The notes under the pieces are model-generated. The model did no database searches. It worked only from the letters and a program-made list of their open reading frames with translations, and was not told the DNA's origin. From the NCBI GenBank assembly GCA_958415625.1, contig CATYZI010000022.1:1-39884 (forward strand): a stretch of 39,884 nucleotides of DNA. The letters are read 5' to 3'. This document shows positions 7,149 to 14,879 of this stretch, piece after piece; positions within the stretch are counted from its first letter, which is position 1, and every line of letters starts with the position of its first letter. Source of the DNA: an uncultured Collinsella sp. GTDB taxonomy: Bacteria > Actinomycetota > Coriobacteriia > Coriobacteriales > Coriobacteriaceae. Made by a program: the position numbers and the translations under genes.

Positions 7149-9743
7149 CTACTTGTCGGCGGCTGCTTTCTTGGCAGTCGACTTCTTCGCGGTCGTCTTC
7201 TTGGCGGCAGTGGCTTTCTTAGCCGTCGTCTTCTTGGCCGCCGTCGTCTTCTTTACCGAGCTCGCCTTAGTCGCGGTCTTGCGGCCGCGGGCGGGCTTCT
7301 TCTCCTTGGTCGGGCAGTCCATGTTGACGCAGATACGCCACGGACCGCGCGCCGTGTTGACCACCACGATCGGAGCGCCGCACTCGGGACAGGTCTCGCC
7401 CGTCGCCTCGAGCTTGCCACGTGCCGGCAGCGGATAGCTCACGCCGCAATCGTCGTAATTGGTGCAGCGGATAAAGCGCTTGCCGCTTTTCTCACTCTTG
7501 TGCGCAATCAGATCGCCGTGACGCCCGGCCTCGGCACACACCTTGCACTCGCCCACTTTAAGGTCGGGCTCGTAGTTGGTGGGGCACGTCGGGTTCACGC
7601 AAATCTCGAAGGCCTTCTGGCGGAACGGCTGGCACTTGATGCGCGGCGCGCCGCACTCGGGGCACACGGCCGCCTCGCCCTCGAGCGGGCTCACCTTGAC
7701 ACCGCTCGGCACCGGATAGGTCACGTCGCAGTCGGGCCAGCCCATGCAGCCAATGAAGCTGCCGCGGGTCTTGGCGCTCGTCTTCATAACCAGATCCTTG
7801 CCGCACTTGGGGCAAGCGCCCACGCGCGCATCGGCCGTGACGGCGTCGCTGATGGCATCGCCCAGCTCCTGCGTGTGCTTGAGCAGCTCGTCGAGCACGC
7901 CGGCCAGCAGCGCACGCGAGTGCGTCACGACATGCTCTTCGGTGTCCTCGCCGCGCTCGACGCGAGTCATGTCGCCGTCGAGCTCGCTGGTCATATCGGG
8001 GCTCGTGATGCGCGGGGCAAACTGCGTCAGTGCATCGATGATGGCGATGCCCAGCTGGCTTGGCTCCACGGGATCGTTTTTGAGGTAGCGCACGGCGTAC
8101 AGGCGCTCGATGATGCTCGCGCGCGTGGACTTGGTGCCCAGGCCGCGCTTTTCCATCTCCTGCACGAGCTTGCCCTGGCTGTAGCGCGCGGGCGGCTCGG
8201 TCTGCTTGGCCTCAAGCTTAATGTCGAACACGTCGACCGTGTCGCCCTGCTCCAGCGGCGGCATCTGCTCGTCGCGCTTGAGTCCGTACGGATACGCCTC
8301 GCGGAAGCCCGGGGTCACGAGCACGTCGCCCGAAGCCACGAACGGCTCGCCGTTCACATCGAGCTCGAGCTTGGTATTCTCGATGGTCGCGGGACCCATA
8401 AGCGTCGCCAGGAAGCGGCGGGCGATGAGGTCGTAGAGCTTGCGCTGGCCGCCGTCGAGCGTGGACGGATCGCCCTCGCCCGTGGGATAGATAGGCGGGT
8501 GGTCGGTGGTCTCGACTTTGCCGCGCGTGGGCTTCATGGGGCCGGCGAGCACCTTTTTGCACACGGGCGCCAGCGCCGGGTTGATCTTTGCCAGGTCGCT
8601 CACCACGGCGCCCAGATCGAGCGTCGCAGGGTACACGGTGTTGTCGACACGCGGATAGCTGATGAGGCCCGCCATGTAGAGGGACTCGGCGATGCGCATG
8701 GTACGTGCAGGTGAGATGCCCTCGGCCGCGGCGGCAGCCTGCAGCGAGGTCGTCGCAAACGGCGTGGGCGGCTGCTGCTTGCGCGAGCGCTTGGTCACCG
8801 CGGCGACGGTTGCCGTCGCAACGCCGTCGACATGGCCGTACGCCGTCTCGGCAGCATCTTTGTCGGTAAAACGCGCTGTCTTGTGAGCGATCTTAAAGCG
8901 ATCGTCCTCGGCAGCACCCTGCGCGGCACCCATGCCACGGATCTGCCAATAGTCCTCGGGCACAAACGCCATGCGCTCGCGCTCGCGCTCGACCACCAGG
9001 GCGAGCGTCGGCGTCTGCACGCGGCCGGCGGAACGCACGTTGCCAAAGCCGCCAAACTTGGCGAGCGTCAGATAACGCGTGAGCACCGCGCCCCAAATGA
9101 GGTCGATGTGCTGACGGCTCTCGCCGGCGTCGGCCAGATTCTGGTCGAGCGAGACAAGATTATCGAAGGCCTGCGTGATCTCGGCCTTGGTAAACGAAGA
9201 ATACTGGGCGCGGGCGACCGGCAAGTCCGGCGCGACCTCGCGCACCTTGTTGAGGGCGTCCGAGCCGATCAGCTCACCCTCGCGATCGAAGTCCGTGGCG
9301 ATGATGACGCTGTCGGACTTTTTGGCGAGGTTCTTGAGCGAGCGAATGAGCTCTTTCTCGGCCGGCAGCTTAATGACGGGCGCCCAGGTGAGGTAAGGCA
9401 GGCTCTCGAGCTTCCAGCCCTTGATGGAGATACCATCGGCAAGAAACGGCTTGCGCTTGGTGTCGTACGGCGGACGGGCTAGGCCATCGGGCATATCGGC
9501 CGGCAGCATCTCGCCGTCCTCGGTCACCGAATACCAACCCAGCTTTTTATCGAACAGCACGCTGTCGCAAAAATCGGGCGCCAGGATATGACCGGCAAGG
9601 CCGATGGTCACGCACTCCTCGCCCTTCCACTCAAAACGGTAGATGGCGGTGTTGTACACCTTGTCCTTTTTGGGTTTGCCCGTGGACAGACGCTCGGCAA
9701 TCTGACGCGCGGCGTCGTTTTTCTCGGCGATGATGAGCTTCAA
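7149..9743 (-). CDS. topA: DNA topoisomerase I (type IA), archaeal-like N-terminus
   Basis: An 864-residue type IA topoisomerase that relaxes negative supercoils. The TOPRIM domain opens with KLIIAEKNDAARQIAERLS and includes DFDREGELIGSDA. The catalytic Tyr lies in SLYMAGLISYPRVDNT. The opening resembles archaeal topoisomerase I more than the usual bacterial TopA. After the core there are four zinc-ribbon modules (CPKC..., CPEC..., CKVC..., CPEC...), then a tail of about 60 residues rich in Lys, Ala and Thr, like histone-tail repeats. The start is TTG at 9743 with TAGGAG 6 nt upstream. It is the likely main swivelase here, and the tail probably increases DNA affinity or processivity. Confidence 0.93.
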   Translation of the reverse strand: MKLIIAEKNDAARQIAERLSTGKPKKDKVYNTAIYRFEWKGEECVTIGLAGHILAPDFCDSVLFDKKLGWYSVTEDGEMLPADMPDGLARPPYDTKRKPFLADGISIKGWKLESLPYLTWAPVIKLPAEKELIRSLKNLAKKSDSVIIATDFDREGELIGSDALNKVREVAPDLPVARAQYSSFTKAEITQAFDNLVSLDQNLADAGESRQHIDLIWGAVLTRYLTLAKFGGFGNVRSAGRVQTPTLALVVERERERMAFVPEDYWQIRGMGAAQGAAEDDRFKIAHKTARFTDKDAAETAYGHVDGVATATVAAVTKRSRKQQPPTPFATTSLQAAAAAEGISPARTMRIAESLYMAGLISYPRVDNTVYPATLDLGAVVSDLAKINPALAPVCKKVLAGPMKPTRGKVETTDHPPIYPTGEGDPSTLDGGQRKLYDLIARRFLATLMGPATIENTKLELDVNGEPFVASGDVLVTPGFREAYPYGLKRDEQMPPLEQGDTVDVFDIKLEAKQTEPPARYSQGKLVQEMEKRGLGTKSTRASIIERLYAVRYLKNDPVEPSQLGIAIIDALTQFAPRITSPDMTSELDGDMTRVERGEDTEEHVVTHSRALLAGVLDELLKHTQELGDAISDAVTADARVGACPKCGKDLVMKTSAKTRGSFIGCMGWPDCDVTYPVPSGVKVSPLEGEAAVCPECGAPRIKCQPFRQKAFEICVNPTCPTNYEPDLKVGECKVCAEAGRHGDLIAHKSEKSGKRFIRCTNYDDCGVSYPLPARGKLEATGETCPECGAPIVVVNTARGPWRICVNMDCPTKEKKPARGRKTATKASSVKKTTAAKKTTAKKATAAKKTTAKKSTAKKAAADK

Positions 9744-9797
9744 AAGAGGCTCCTATCTCGTATCTCTGCGGCTACGCCCGCCCGTATGGCGGCCGAC

Positions 9798-10481
9798 TTA
9801 CGCCCTTGCTTGCTCAATCTGCCCGATGAGCCAATCGCACCAGGCATCCATGCCCTCGCCCTTGCGCGCGCTCACGGCAAACCGCGGCGCCTGCGGATTG
9901 AGGTCATCGAGTGTCTTAGTATACCTATCCATGTCAAAATCGAAAGCCGGAGCCACGTCGACCTTGTTGAGCAGCTGCGCGCCGGCGTGTTGGAAGATGC
10001 CCGGGTACTTGATGGGCTTGTCGTCGCCCTCGGGCACCGAGAGAATCATGATAGACAGGTTCTCGCCCAGGTCAAAGTCGACCGGGCAGACCAGGTTGCC
10101 CACGTTTTCGATAAAGATGACGTCGATGTTCTCCAGACCGACGGCCTGGTCGAAGGCGTCGACGGCCTCCATGATCATGTTGCCCTCGAGGTGGCACAGG
10201 CCGCCCGTGTTGATCTGGATGGCGGGCATGCCGGCTTCCTTCATGGTGATGGCGTCGACATCCGAGGCGATATCGCCCTCGATGACAGCACAGCGCAGGC
10301 CGGCTTTGTCACGCAGGCGCTCGTTGGTGCCCAGAATCGTGGTGGTCTTACCCGAGCCGGGGCTCGACAGCACGTTGATCACGTAGGTGTTCGTCTGCTC
10401 AAATCGCTGACGCAGCCGATCTGCCAGGCGCTCGTTGCGCGACAGAATCGGCGATGCAATATCAATCGTTTTCTCGGCCAT
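9798..10481 (-). CDS. hypB: Hydrogenase nickel incorporation GTPase HypB
   Basis: A 227-residue SIMIBI-class GTPase that delivers nickel to the [NiFe]-hydrogenase large subunit with HypA. It shows a P-loop SSPGSGKTTT, the EGDIASDVDA switch region, the metal-site sequence NTGGLCHLEGN and the guanine motif NKVD. The N-terminus is short and has no His-rich nickel-storage stretch. An AAGGAG lies 8 nt before the ATG. It lies 55 nt downstream of hypA. No hydrogenase structural gene or hypCDEF is in the window. Confidence 0.95.
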   Translation of the reverse strand: MAEKTIDIASPILSRNERLADRLRQRFEQTNTYVINVLSSPGSGKTTTILGTNERLRDKAGLRCAVIEGDIASDVDAITMKEAGMPAIQINTGGLCHLEGNMIMEAVDAFDQAVGLENIDVIFIENVGNLVCPVDFDLGENLSIMILSVPEGDDKPIKYPGIFQHAGAQLLNKVDVAPAFDFDMDRYTKTLDDLNPQAPRFAVSARKGEGMDAWCDWLIGQIEQARA

Positions 10482-10536
10482 ACTTAGCGCTCCTTACTTT
10501 GGCCCCTTTATACCCCATCACCAGATGGCTAGCGGG

Positions 10537-10893
10537 CTAATCGTCGGGGGTTTCGATTTCGATACTTGCGATATCGAGCTCGCGGCCGTGCAGCAGGCGC
10601 ACGTTGGCACCACCACACTGGGGACAGCGACAGTGGAAGCGATCGTGGTCGAAAACCTCGCCGCAGTCCAGACACTCGCTTTGTGGATGGACCTCCTCCA
10701 CGGCAAGCTCGCAGCCTCGCGTGAGCGGGTCCTCGTCGCGAAATGTCTCCCACGCAAAGTCGAGCGCCTCGCGCACGACCTCGGTCATATCCCCGATACG
10801 CAGCGTTACCAAAACGGCGCGCGAGGCCCCCGCCCCACGCGCCGCGCGAATCACTGTATCGAGTATGCCGTTGACAATGCCAACCTCGTGCAT
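10537..10893 (-). CDS. hypA: Hydrogenase maturation nickel chaperone HypA
   Basis: A 118-residue HypA/HybF protein. The N-terminal MHEVGIV holds the conserved nickel ligand His2, and the zinc site is formed by CLDC and CPQC in the C-terminal half. It hands nickel to HypB for [NiFe]-hydrogenase assembly. It begins 6 nt after the tatC stop codon, with GAGGAG upstream of the ATG, so it is probably on the tat transcript. Confidence 0.95.
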   Translation of the reverse strand: MHEVGIVNGILDTVIRAARGAGASRAVLVTLRIGDMTEVVREALDFAWETFRDEDPLTRGCELAVEEVHPQSECLDCGEVFDHDRFHCRCPQCGGANVRLLHGRELDIASIEIETPDD

Positions 10894-10899
10894 ACCGAT

Positions 10900-11691
10900 T
10901 TACTCCTCGTCGTCCTCGTCGTCCGAGAACAGGTCCAGACGGCTCACGAACAGGCCCTCCTTGCCCTCGCGCGCGGTAATGACCACGCGAGCGATGGCGA
11001 GCGAAATCTCGTAGAGCGAGAGCAGGGCGCCATACATGAGACCCAGCGTAACGGGCGAGCCGTCGGGCGTGATCACAGCCGAGCCCACAAGCAGGCCAAC
11101 GTACACGTAGCGCCAGGCGCTGCGGAAGGCCGCATAGGACACGATGTGGAAAACGGACAGGTAGAAGATGATGAGCGGCAGCTCAAACGCCACACCAAAG
11201 CCGATCATAAAGAGCAGCTCCATGTTGACGTAGTTCTCCAGATCGGGCAGCGCCGTAGCGACAGCCGAGGTCTCGCCGATGAGCCACTCAAAGCCCGCCG
11301 GGATGATGATGAAGTAGCAGAAGATGGCACCCAGGAAGAACAGCACCGTCGAGGCGAGTACCGTGGGCACAACCCACTTGCGCTCGTTGGGACGCAGTGC
11401 CGGCAGGAAAAATGCCAGAATCTGCCAGATGATCATGGGCGTGCACATGACCACGGCCATCTTGATGGCAAGCGAGAAGCGCAGGCCAAAGCCGCCGAGC
11501 GTGGTGGTGATGTAGAACTTACCGTCCGGCACAAAGGAGCGGATGGGGTCTTCCAGGATGTCGAGAACCACGGGCGTGGCGAAATACAGCACGATAGCGG
11601 CGGCAAACACCGATACGACCACGATGGTCAGACGGCGACGGAGTTCCCCCAAATGATCGAAGAGCGGCATACGCGCAGGTCCGATAGGCAT
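10900..11691 (-). CDS. tatC: Sec-independent protein translocase TatC
   Basis: A 263-residue polytopic membrane protein and the signal-peptide receptor of the twin-arginine translocase. Conserved MPLFDHLGELRRRL lies at the cytoplasmic N-terminus, GFGVAFELPLIIF is in the middle, and six hydrophobic segments are visible. The C-terminal tail is acidic (DDEDDEE). The ATG at 11691 overlaps the tatA stop as TAATG, with AGGGAGG 9 nt upstream; an internal ATG at MPLFDH is the alternative start. It is coupled to tatA. Confidence 0.95.
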   Translation of the reverse strand: MPIGPARMPLFDHLGELRRRLTIVVVSVFAAAIVLYFATPVVLDILEDPIRSFVPDGKFYITTTLGGFGLRFSLAIKMAVVMCTPMIIWQILAFFLPALRPNERKWVVPTVLASTVLFFLGAIFCYFIIIPAGFEWLIGETSAVATALPDLENYVNMELLFMIGFGVAFELPLIIFYLSVFHIVSYAAFRSAWRYVYVGLLVGSAVITPDGSPVTLGLMYGALLSLYEISLAIARVVITAREGKEGLFVSRLDLFSDDEDDEE

Positions 11692-12278
11692 TACTCATCG
11701 CCTCCCTTCGGGGCGTCGGCGGCAGCGGCTTCGTCCTCGGCCTCGAGCTCGCGAGCGAGCTGGTCAACGACGGCCTTGCGCTTGCGGGGACGACGGGCGT
11801 AGAGGTCAGCCGTCGTGGGCTCTGCCGGCTCGGGCTCGGACTCCGGCTCTGCAGTGGAAGCGGACTCGGCGGCGGCATCGGCGGACCCGGCGTCGGCGCC
11901 CTCGGTCGCAGGCTCCTCAGCAGCACCTTCGCCCTCAGCAGCACCCTCGCTCGCAGCCTTCTCGGCAGCAAGACGAGCGCGACGCTCGGCAAAGGTCTCC
12001 TTCTTGGCGGGTGCTGCCGTCTCGGCGGCATCCTCGTCCGCATCGGAATCGTCGTCGGTCGCAGCGGCCTTCTTGGGCTTGACCGGGGCCGACGCGGCCT
12101 CGCTCACCGGATCGATAATCTCAGACTGAACAACGGCCGTCATCTTTTCCTGCGTCTCGCGGAACTGACGGATGGCACGGCCGATCGTGCGGCCCATCTG
12201 CGGGAGCTTATCCGGGCCAAACAGCAAAAAGCCGAAGACCACGATGATCGCGAGCTCACCCTCTCCAATACCAAACAC
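11691..12278 (-). CDS. tatA: Twin-arginine translocase subunit TatA/TatB type
   Basis: A 195-residue protein with the TatA/B layout: a short N-terminal membrane helix (FGIGEGELAIIVVFGFLLFG), the PDKLPQMGRTIGRA hinge and amphipathic helix, then an unusually long tail rich in Ala, Glu and Pro. The long tail makes it more like TatB in size. The GTG start at 12278 follows GGAGG; the longer upstream reading has no ribosome site. Only one TatA/B-type gene was found beside tatC, so it may serve both roles. Confidence 0.88.
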   Translation of the reverse strand: MFGIGEGELAIIVVFGFLLFGPDKLPQMGRTIGRAIRQFRETQEKMTAVVQSEIIDPVSEAASAPVKPKKAAATDDDSDADEDAAETAAPAKKETFAERRARLAAEKAASEGAAEGEGAAEEPATEGADAGSADAAAESASTAEPESEPEPAEPTTADLYARRPRKRKAVVDQLARELEAEDEAAAADAPKGGDE

Positions 12279-12359
12279 ACATACCTCCAAGGCTCGATGT
12301 GAGTCGAGCCCGCACCGCGCCATTCGGCCGGAACTCGTCTATTCATTCGGTCAAGTATA

Positions 12360-12387
12360 GCGCCCGGACGCCAAAACGTCCGAGCGC
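12360..12387 (-). terminator. GC hairpin after the STAS gene
   Basis: Arms GCGCCCGGACG (12360-12370) and CGTCCGAGCGC (12377-12387) pair at 10 of 11 positions around CCAAAA. It lies downstream of the leftward STAS gene and upstream of tatA. No clear U-run follows, so efficiency is uncertain. A TATACT on the minus strand (12354-12359) next to it could be the tat -10 box. Confidence 0.45.
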
Positions 12388-12431
12388 ATCACAAACATAT
12401 GCCAAACGGCACGCCCTTTTGGGGGCAAAGA

Positions 12432-12746
12432 TTATGCAGCGGTGATCGAAATCTCCTGGTCGACACCCAACAGCTGAACCACGCGCATCACCGGGGGCTG
12501 CACATTGGTGCAGCTAAAGCGCTTACCGTGGTCGGCCGCGTGGTGCGCGGCGCCCACGAGCACGCCAATGCCCGTCGAATCGATGTAACTCACCTGGGCA
12601 AAATCGAGCTCAACGGCCTCAGTGGGCTGCTCGAGCGCCAGGTCGATGGCATTGCGCAGGCTATCGGCGTTAGAGATATCGATCTCGCCGGTTACCTTAA
12701 TGGTGTAGAGCTCTGGCGTGGGGTTGGTGGAAATACCCAAATCCAT
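12432..12746 (-). CDS. STAS-domain anti-sigma factor antagonist
   Basis: A 104-residue single STAS domain of the SpoIIAA/RsbV type. The conserved phosphorylation site is Ser57 in YIDSTGIGVL. Such proteins release a sigma factor by binding an anti-sigma kinase when unphosphorylated. No kinase, phosphatase or sigma gene lies nearby, so the partner must be elsewhere. AAAGGAG is 7 nt upstream of the ATG. It follows the aminotransferase gene by 51 nt and may be co-transcribed with it. Confidence 0.9.
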   Translation of the reverse strand: MDLGISTNPTPELYTIKVTGEIDISNADSLRNAIDLALEQPTEAVELDFAQVSYIDSTGIGVLVGAAHHAADHGKRFSCTNVQPPVMRVVQLLGVDQEISITAA

Positions 12747-12797
12747 GTATACGCTCCTTTACGTATCGAAAGTGCGGATAGTACGGGAAGCCGCGCG

Positions 12798-14102
12798 TTA
12801 GGCGCGCTCGGCACGCGCAAGCTCGGCAGCGACGAGCTTGACAGCCAGCACCAGCACATCGAGCGCGGCCTCCAGGTCCTCGACCGTGGGATAGCTCGGC
12901 GCGATGCGGATGTTGGTGTCGCGCGGGTCCTTGCCATAGGGCCAGGTGGCACCGGCCGGCGTGAGCTTGACGCCCAGGTCGGCGCAAAGCGCGGCGACCT
13001 TTTGGGCCGAGCCCTCGGGACCATCGAAGCTTACAAAGTAGCCGCCGCGGGGGTGCGTCCAGGTGGCGCAGCCCGTGTCGCCCAAGCCCTCGGTGAGCTT
13101 GCGCTCGACGGCCTCAAAGCGCGGGCGCAAAAACTCGGCATGCTTTTTCATGTGTTCCTTGACCGCCTCGATGGTGGGGAGGAAGCGCACGTGACGCAGC
13201 TGGTTGAGCTTGTCGGCACTGATCAGGCCGGCCTTCAGGCGCTTGGAGAACTCTGCGATAACCGCGGGGCTCGCACCGATAAAGCCGATGCCGGCGCCCG
13301 GGAAGGTGATCTTGGACGTCGAGGCAAAGGCCACCACGCGATCCTCGGTGCCCGCCGCGCGAGCGAGGTCAAAGATGTTTGCGAGCTCGTCGGTCTCGTC
13401 GTACAGGTCGTGCACGCAGTAGGCGTTGTCCCAGAAGATGCGAAAATCGGGCGCGGCCGTGGGCATCTCGACCAGGCGACGCACGGTGTCCTCGCTAAAG
13501 GTGATGCCCGTGGGGTTGGAATACTTGGGCACGCACCAGATGCCCTTGATAGAGTCGTCGGCAGCAACCAGGCGCTCGACCTCGTCCATGTCGGGGCCGT
13601 TGTCGGTCATCGCAACGGGGACATTCTCGATACCCAGATCGGCGGTGATGCCAAAGTGGCGGTCGTAGCCGGGAACGGGGCACAGGAACTTGACCTTCTT
13701 GCCGTCGTGGGCGGCCTCGTAGGCGTCCCAGGGCTCGCTGCCGCACGAACCGCAGCGCCAGAACATGCCGGCGATATCGTGCTCGATCAAAAGGCTCGAC
13801 GAACCCAGCACAAGAGTCTGCTCGGCGGGGCAGCCCAAGAACTCCCCTGCCAGCTTACGCGCCGAGGGAATGCCCTCAAAGCAACCGTAGTTGGAGCAGT
13901 CGACGTTGCCGTCGTGCAGATCGGCATTGGCATTGAGGATATCGAGCATGGGGCGCGAGATGCCCACCTGGGAGGGCGACGGCTTGCCGCGGGCCATATC
14001 GAGCGCCAGGCCCTTGGCCTTAACCTCGGCGACCTCGGCTTTGAGCGCCTCGATGGCGGCATCGAGTTCGGTGGTTTCCATCTTCTGGTAGATCGTCTGC
14101 AT
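12798..14102 (-). CDS. Aspartate aminotransferase, actinobacterial (Rv3722c-like) type
   Basis: A 434-residue PLP-dependent fold-type I aminotransferase. The PLP lysine is in FASTSKITFPGAGIGF, with DNAYCVHDLY and PKYSNPTGITFS upstream. These match the Asp_aminotransf (PF12897) group, whose studied actinobacterial member transfers the amino group between aspartate and 2-oxoglutarate. It is distinct from the smaller aminotransferase at 29826-30956. The ATG at 14102 is preceded by AAAGG. A minus-strand TATACT (14145-14150) is a possible -10 box. Confidence 0.88.
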   Translation of the reverse strand: MQTIYQKMETTELDAAIEALKAEVAEVKAKGLALDMARGKPSPSQVGISRPMLDILNANADLHDGNVDCSNYGCFEGIPSARKLAGEFLGCPAEQTLVLGSSSLLIEHDIAGMFWRCGSCGSEPWDAYEAAHDGKKVKFLCPVPGYDRHFGITADLGIENVPVAMTDNGPDMDEVERLVAADDSIKGIWCVPKYSNPTGITFSEDTVRRLVEMPTAAPDFRIFWDNAYCVHDLYDETDELANIFDLARAAGTEDRVVAFASTSKITFPGAGIGFIGASPAVIAEFSKRLKAGLISADKLNQLRHVRFLPTIEAVKEHMKKHAEFLRPRFEAVERKLTEGLGDTGCATWTHPRGGYFVSFDGPEGSAQKVAALCADLGVKLTPAGATWPYGKDPRDTNIRIAPSYPTVEDLEAALDVLVLAVKLVAAELARAERA

Positions 14103-14251
14103 GGGTGCGACCTTTCGCGAAGCGGTACGTTGCAGTTCGTCTAAGTATAGACCGCCACCGCCGCAACGTTATGAAGCCGTGATAGATTAAGTCCATCGCA
14201 ATAAATTACGAATCGCCGCGCATGCCGGCGTGGGGCGCCCAAGGAGGCACT

Positions 14252-14506
14252 ATGGAGTACGGATTGTTCCAGGCCGAGGAATTCGGTGACCTGCAGCGCC
14301 TGGTCGACGGACTGTTTTACGACCGCCACGCCATCGACCGGCTTGACCTAATCGTGCAGGCCGAAATCGTCGACTTAGCACCCGACCTCATGGAAATCGT
14401 GAACCTTTTGCCGCCCGGCTGCTACGATCGCCGGTCGCTGTGCGACCAGCTCAACTCCGCCTTGGCTGCCCACGGCTGGGGCGCCGTCTACGGAACGGTG
14501 GAATAA
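14252..14506 (+). CDS. Small conserved-looking protein of unknown function
   Basis: An 84-residue acidic protein starting MEYGLFQAEEFGDLQ. The ATG at 14252 has AAGGAGG 6 nt upstream, good evidence of translation. No signal peptide, membrane segment or known motif was recognised. Internal segments such as DLAPDLMEIVNLLPPG suggest helices. It stands alone, divergent from the aminotransferase, and is followed by repeat element B. Confidence 0.75.
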   Translation: MEYGLFQAEEFGDLQRLVDGLFYDRHAIDRLDLIVQAEIVDLAPDLMEIVNLLPPGCYDRRSLCDQLNSALAAHGWGAVYGTVE

Positions 14507-14566
14507 GCCTCGAGGCCGGCGATTTGGCCCGCTTCCCGACCTTGGCGAGGCTTGTTTTAGGGCTTG

Positions 14567-14794
14567 TGGCCAAAAAAGGGCAAATATGAGTACTGTTACC
14601 TTTTTAGTAGCAGCGATTTTTGGTCGAAATCGGCAAAACTCGACTTGAAACTTCCTAATCACCGTCAGCTAGCGCCAAATTGGAAGTCGATGGTCACTCA
14701 TTAACGTACAGTTCTTATAACTTTGTTCATTATTTTCCGCACCTAAAATGATACGCCGTTTGTGACAGTACTCACAAACGGCGTTTTTTGACCA
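14567..14794. repeat. TGAGTACTGT element, copy B
   Basis: A 228-bp element between the small rightward gene and the leftward nhaA. The left arm (14567-14613) has TGGCCAAAAAAGGGCAAAT followed by ATGAGTACTGTTACC. The right arm, read on the other strand from 14794, begins TGGTCAAAAAA and has TGAGTACTGTCAC; 23 of the first 30 positions match. A stretch of 39 nt in the left arm (from 14581) is identical to copy C. The interior contains a TCGACTT/AAGTCGA dyad and no gene. It fills most of the 373-nt gap 14507-14879. Confidence 0.8.
14754..14789 (+). terminator. Perfect 12-bp hairpin plus T-run within element B
   Basis: CGCCGTTTGTGA (14754-14765) pairs perfectly with TCACAAACGGCG (14772-14783) across a CAGTAC loop, followed by six T. 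This is a strong rightward intrinsic terminator formed from the right end of element B, usable by the gene at 14252. Confidence 0.85.
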
Positions 14795-14879
14795 CTGGCG
14801 TGTCTGGCAGGCGGCAAGCACCGCCAGAATCCGCATTTTGGACGCGCCCGAATCGGTTCTGGAGCCGGTTTTCGCGCTC

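Noticed and set aside
7008..8714. 568-codon rightward frame opposite topA
   Set aside because: Antisense of an unmistakable topoisomerase; it is an artefact of high GC at third positions.
12399..14144. 581-codon rightward frame opposite the STAS and aminotransferase genes
   Set aside because: It covers two real genes on the other strand and has no family motif.
23..14641. Short reading frames starting at ATGAGTACTGT in the repeat elements (MSTVT... in all three copies)
   Set aside because: They share a start because the DNA repeat is conserved, but there is no Shine-Dalgarno and the sequences diverge after a few codons; the palindromic nature of the DNA explains the similarity better.
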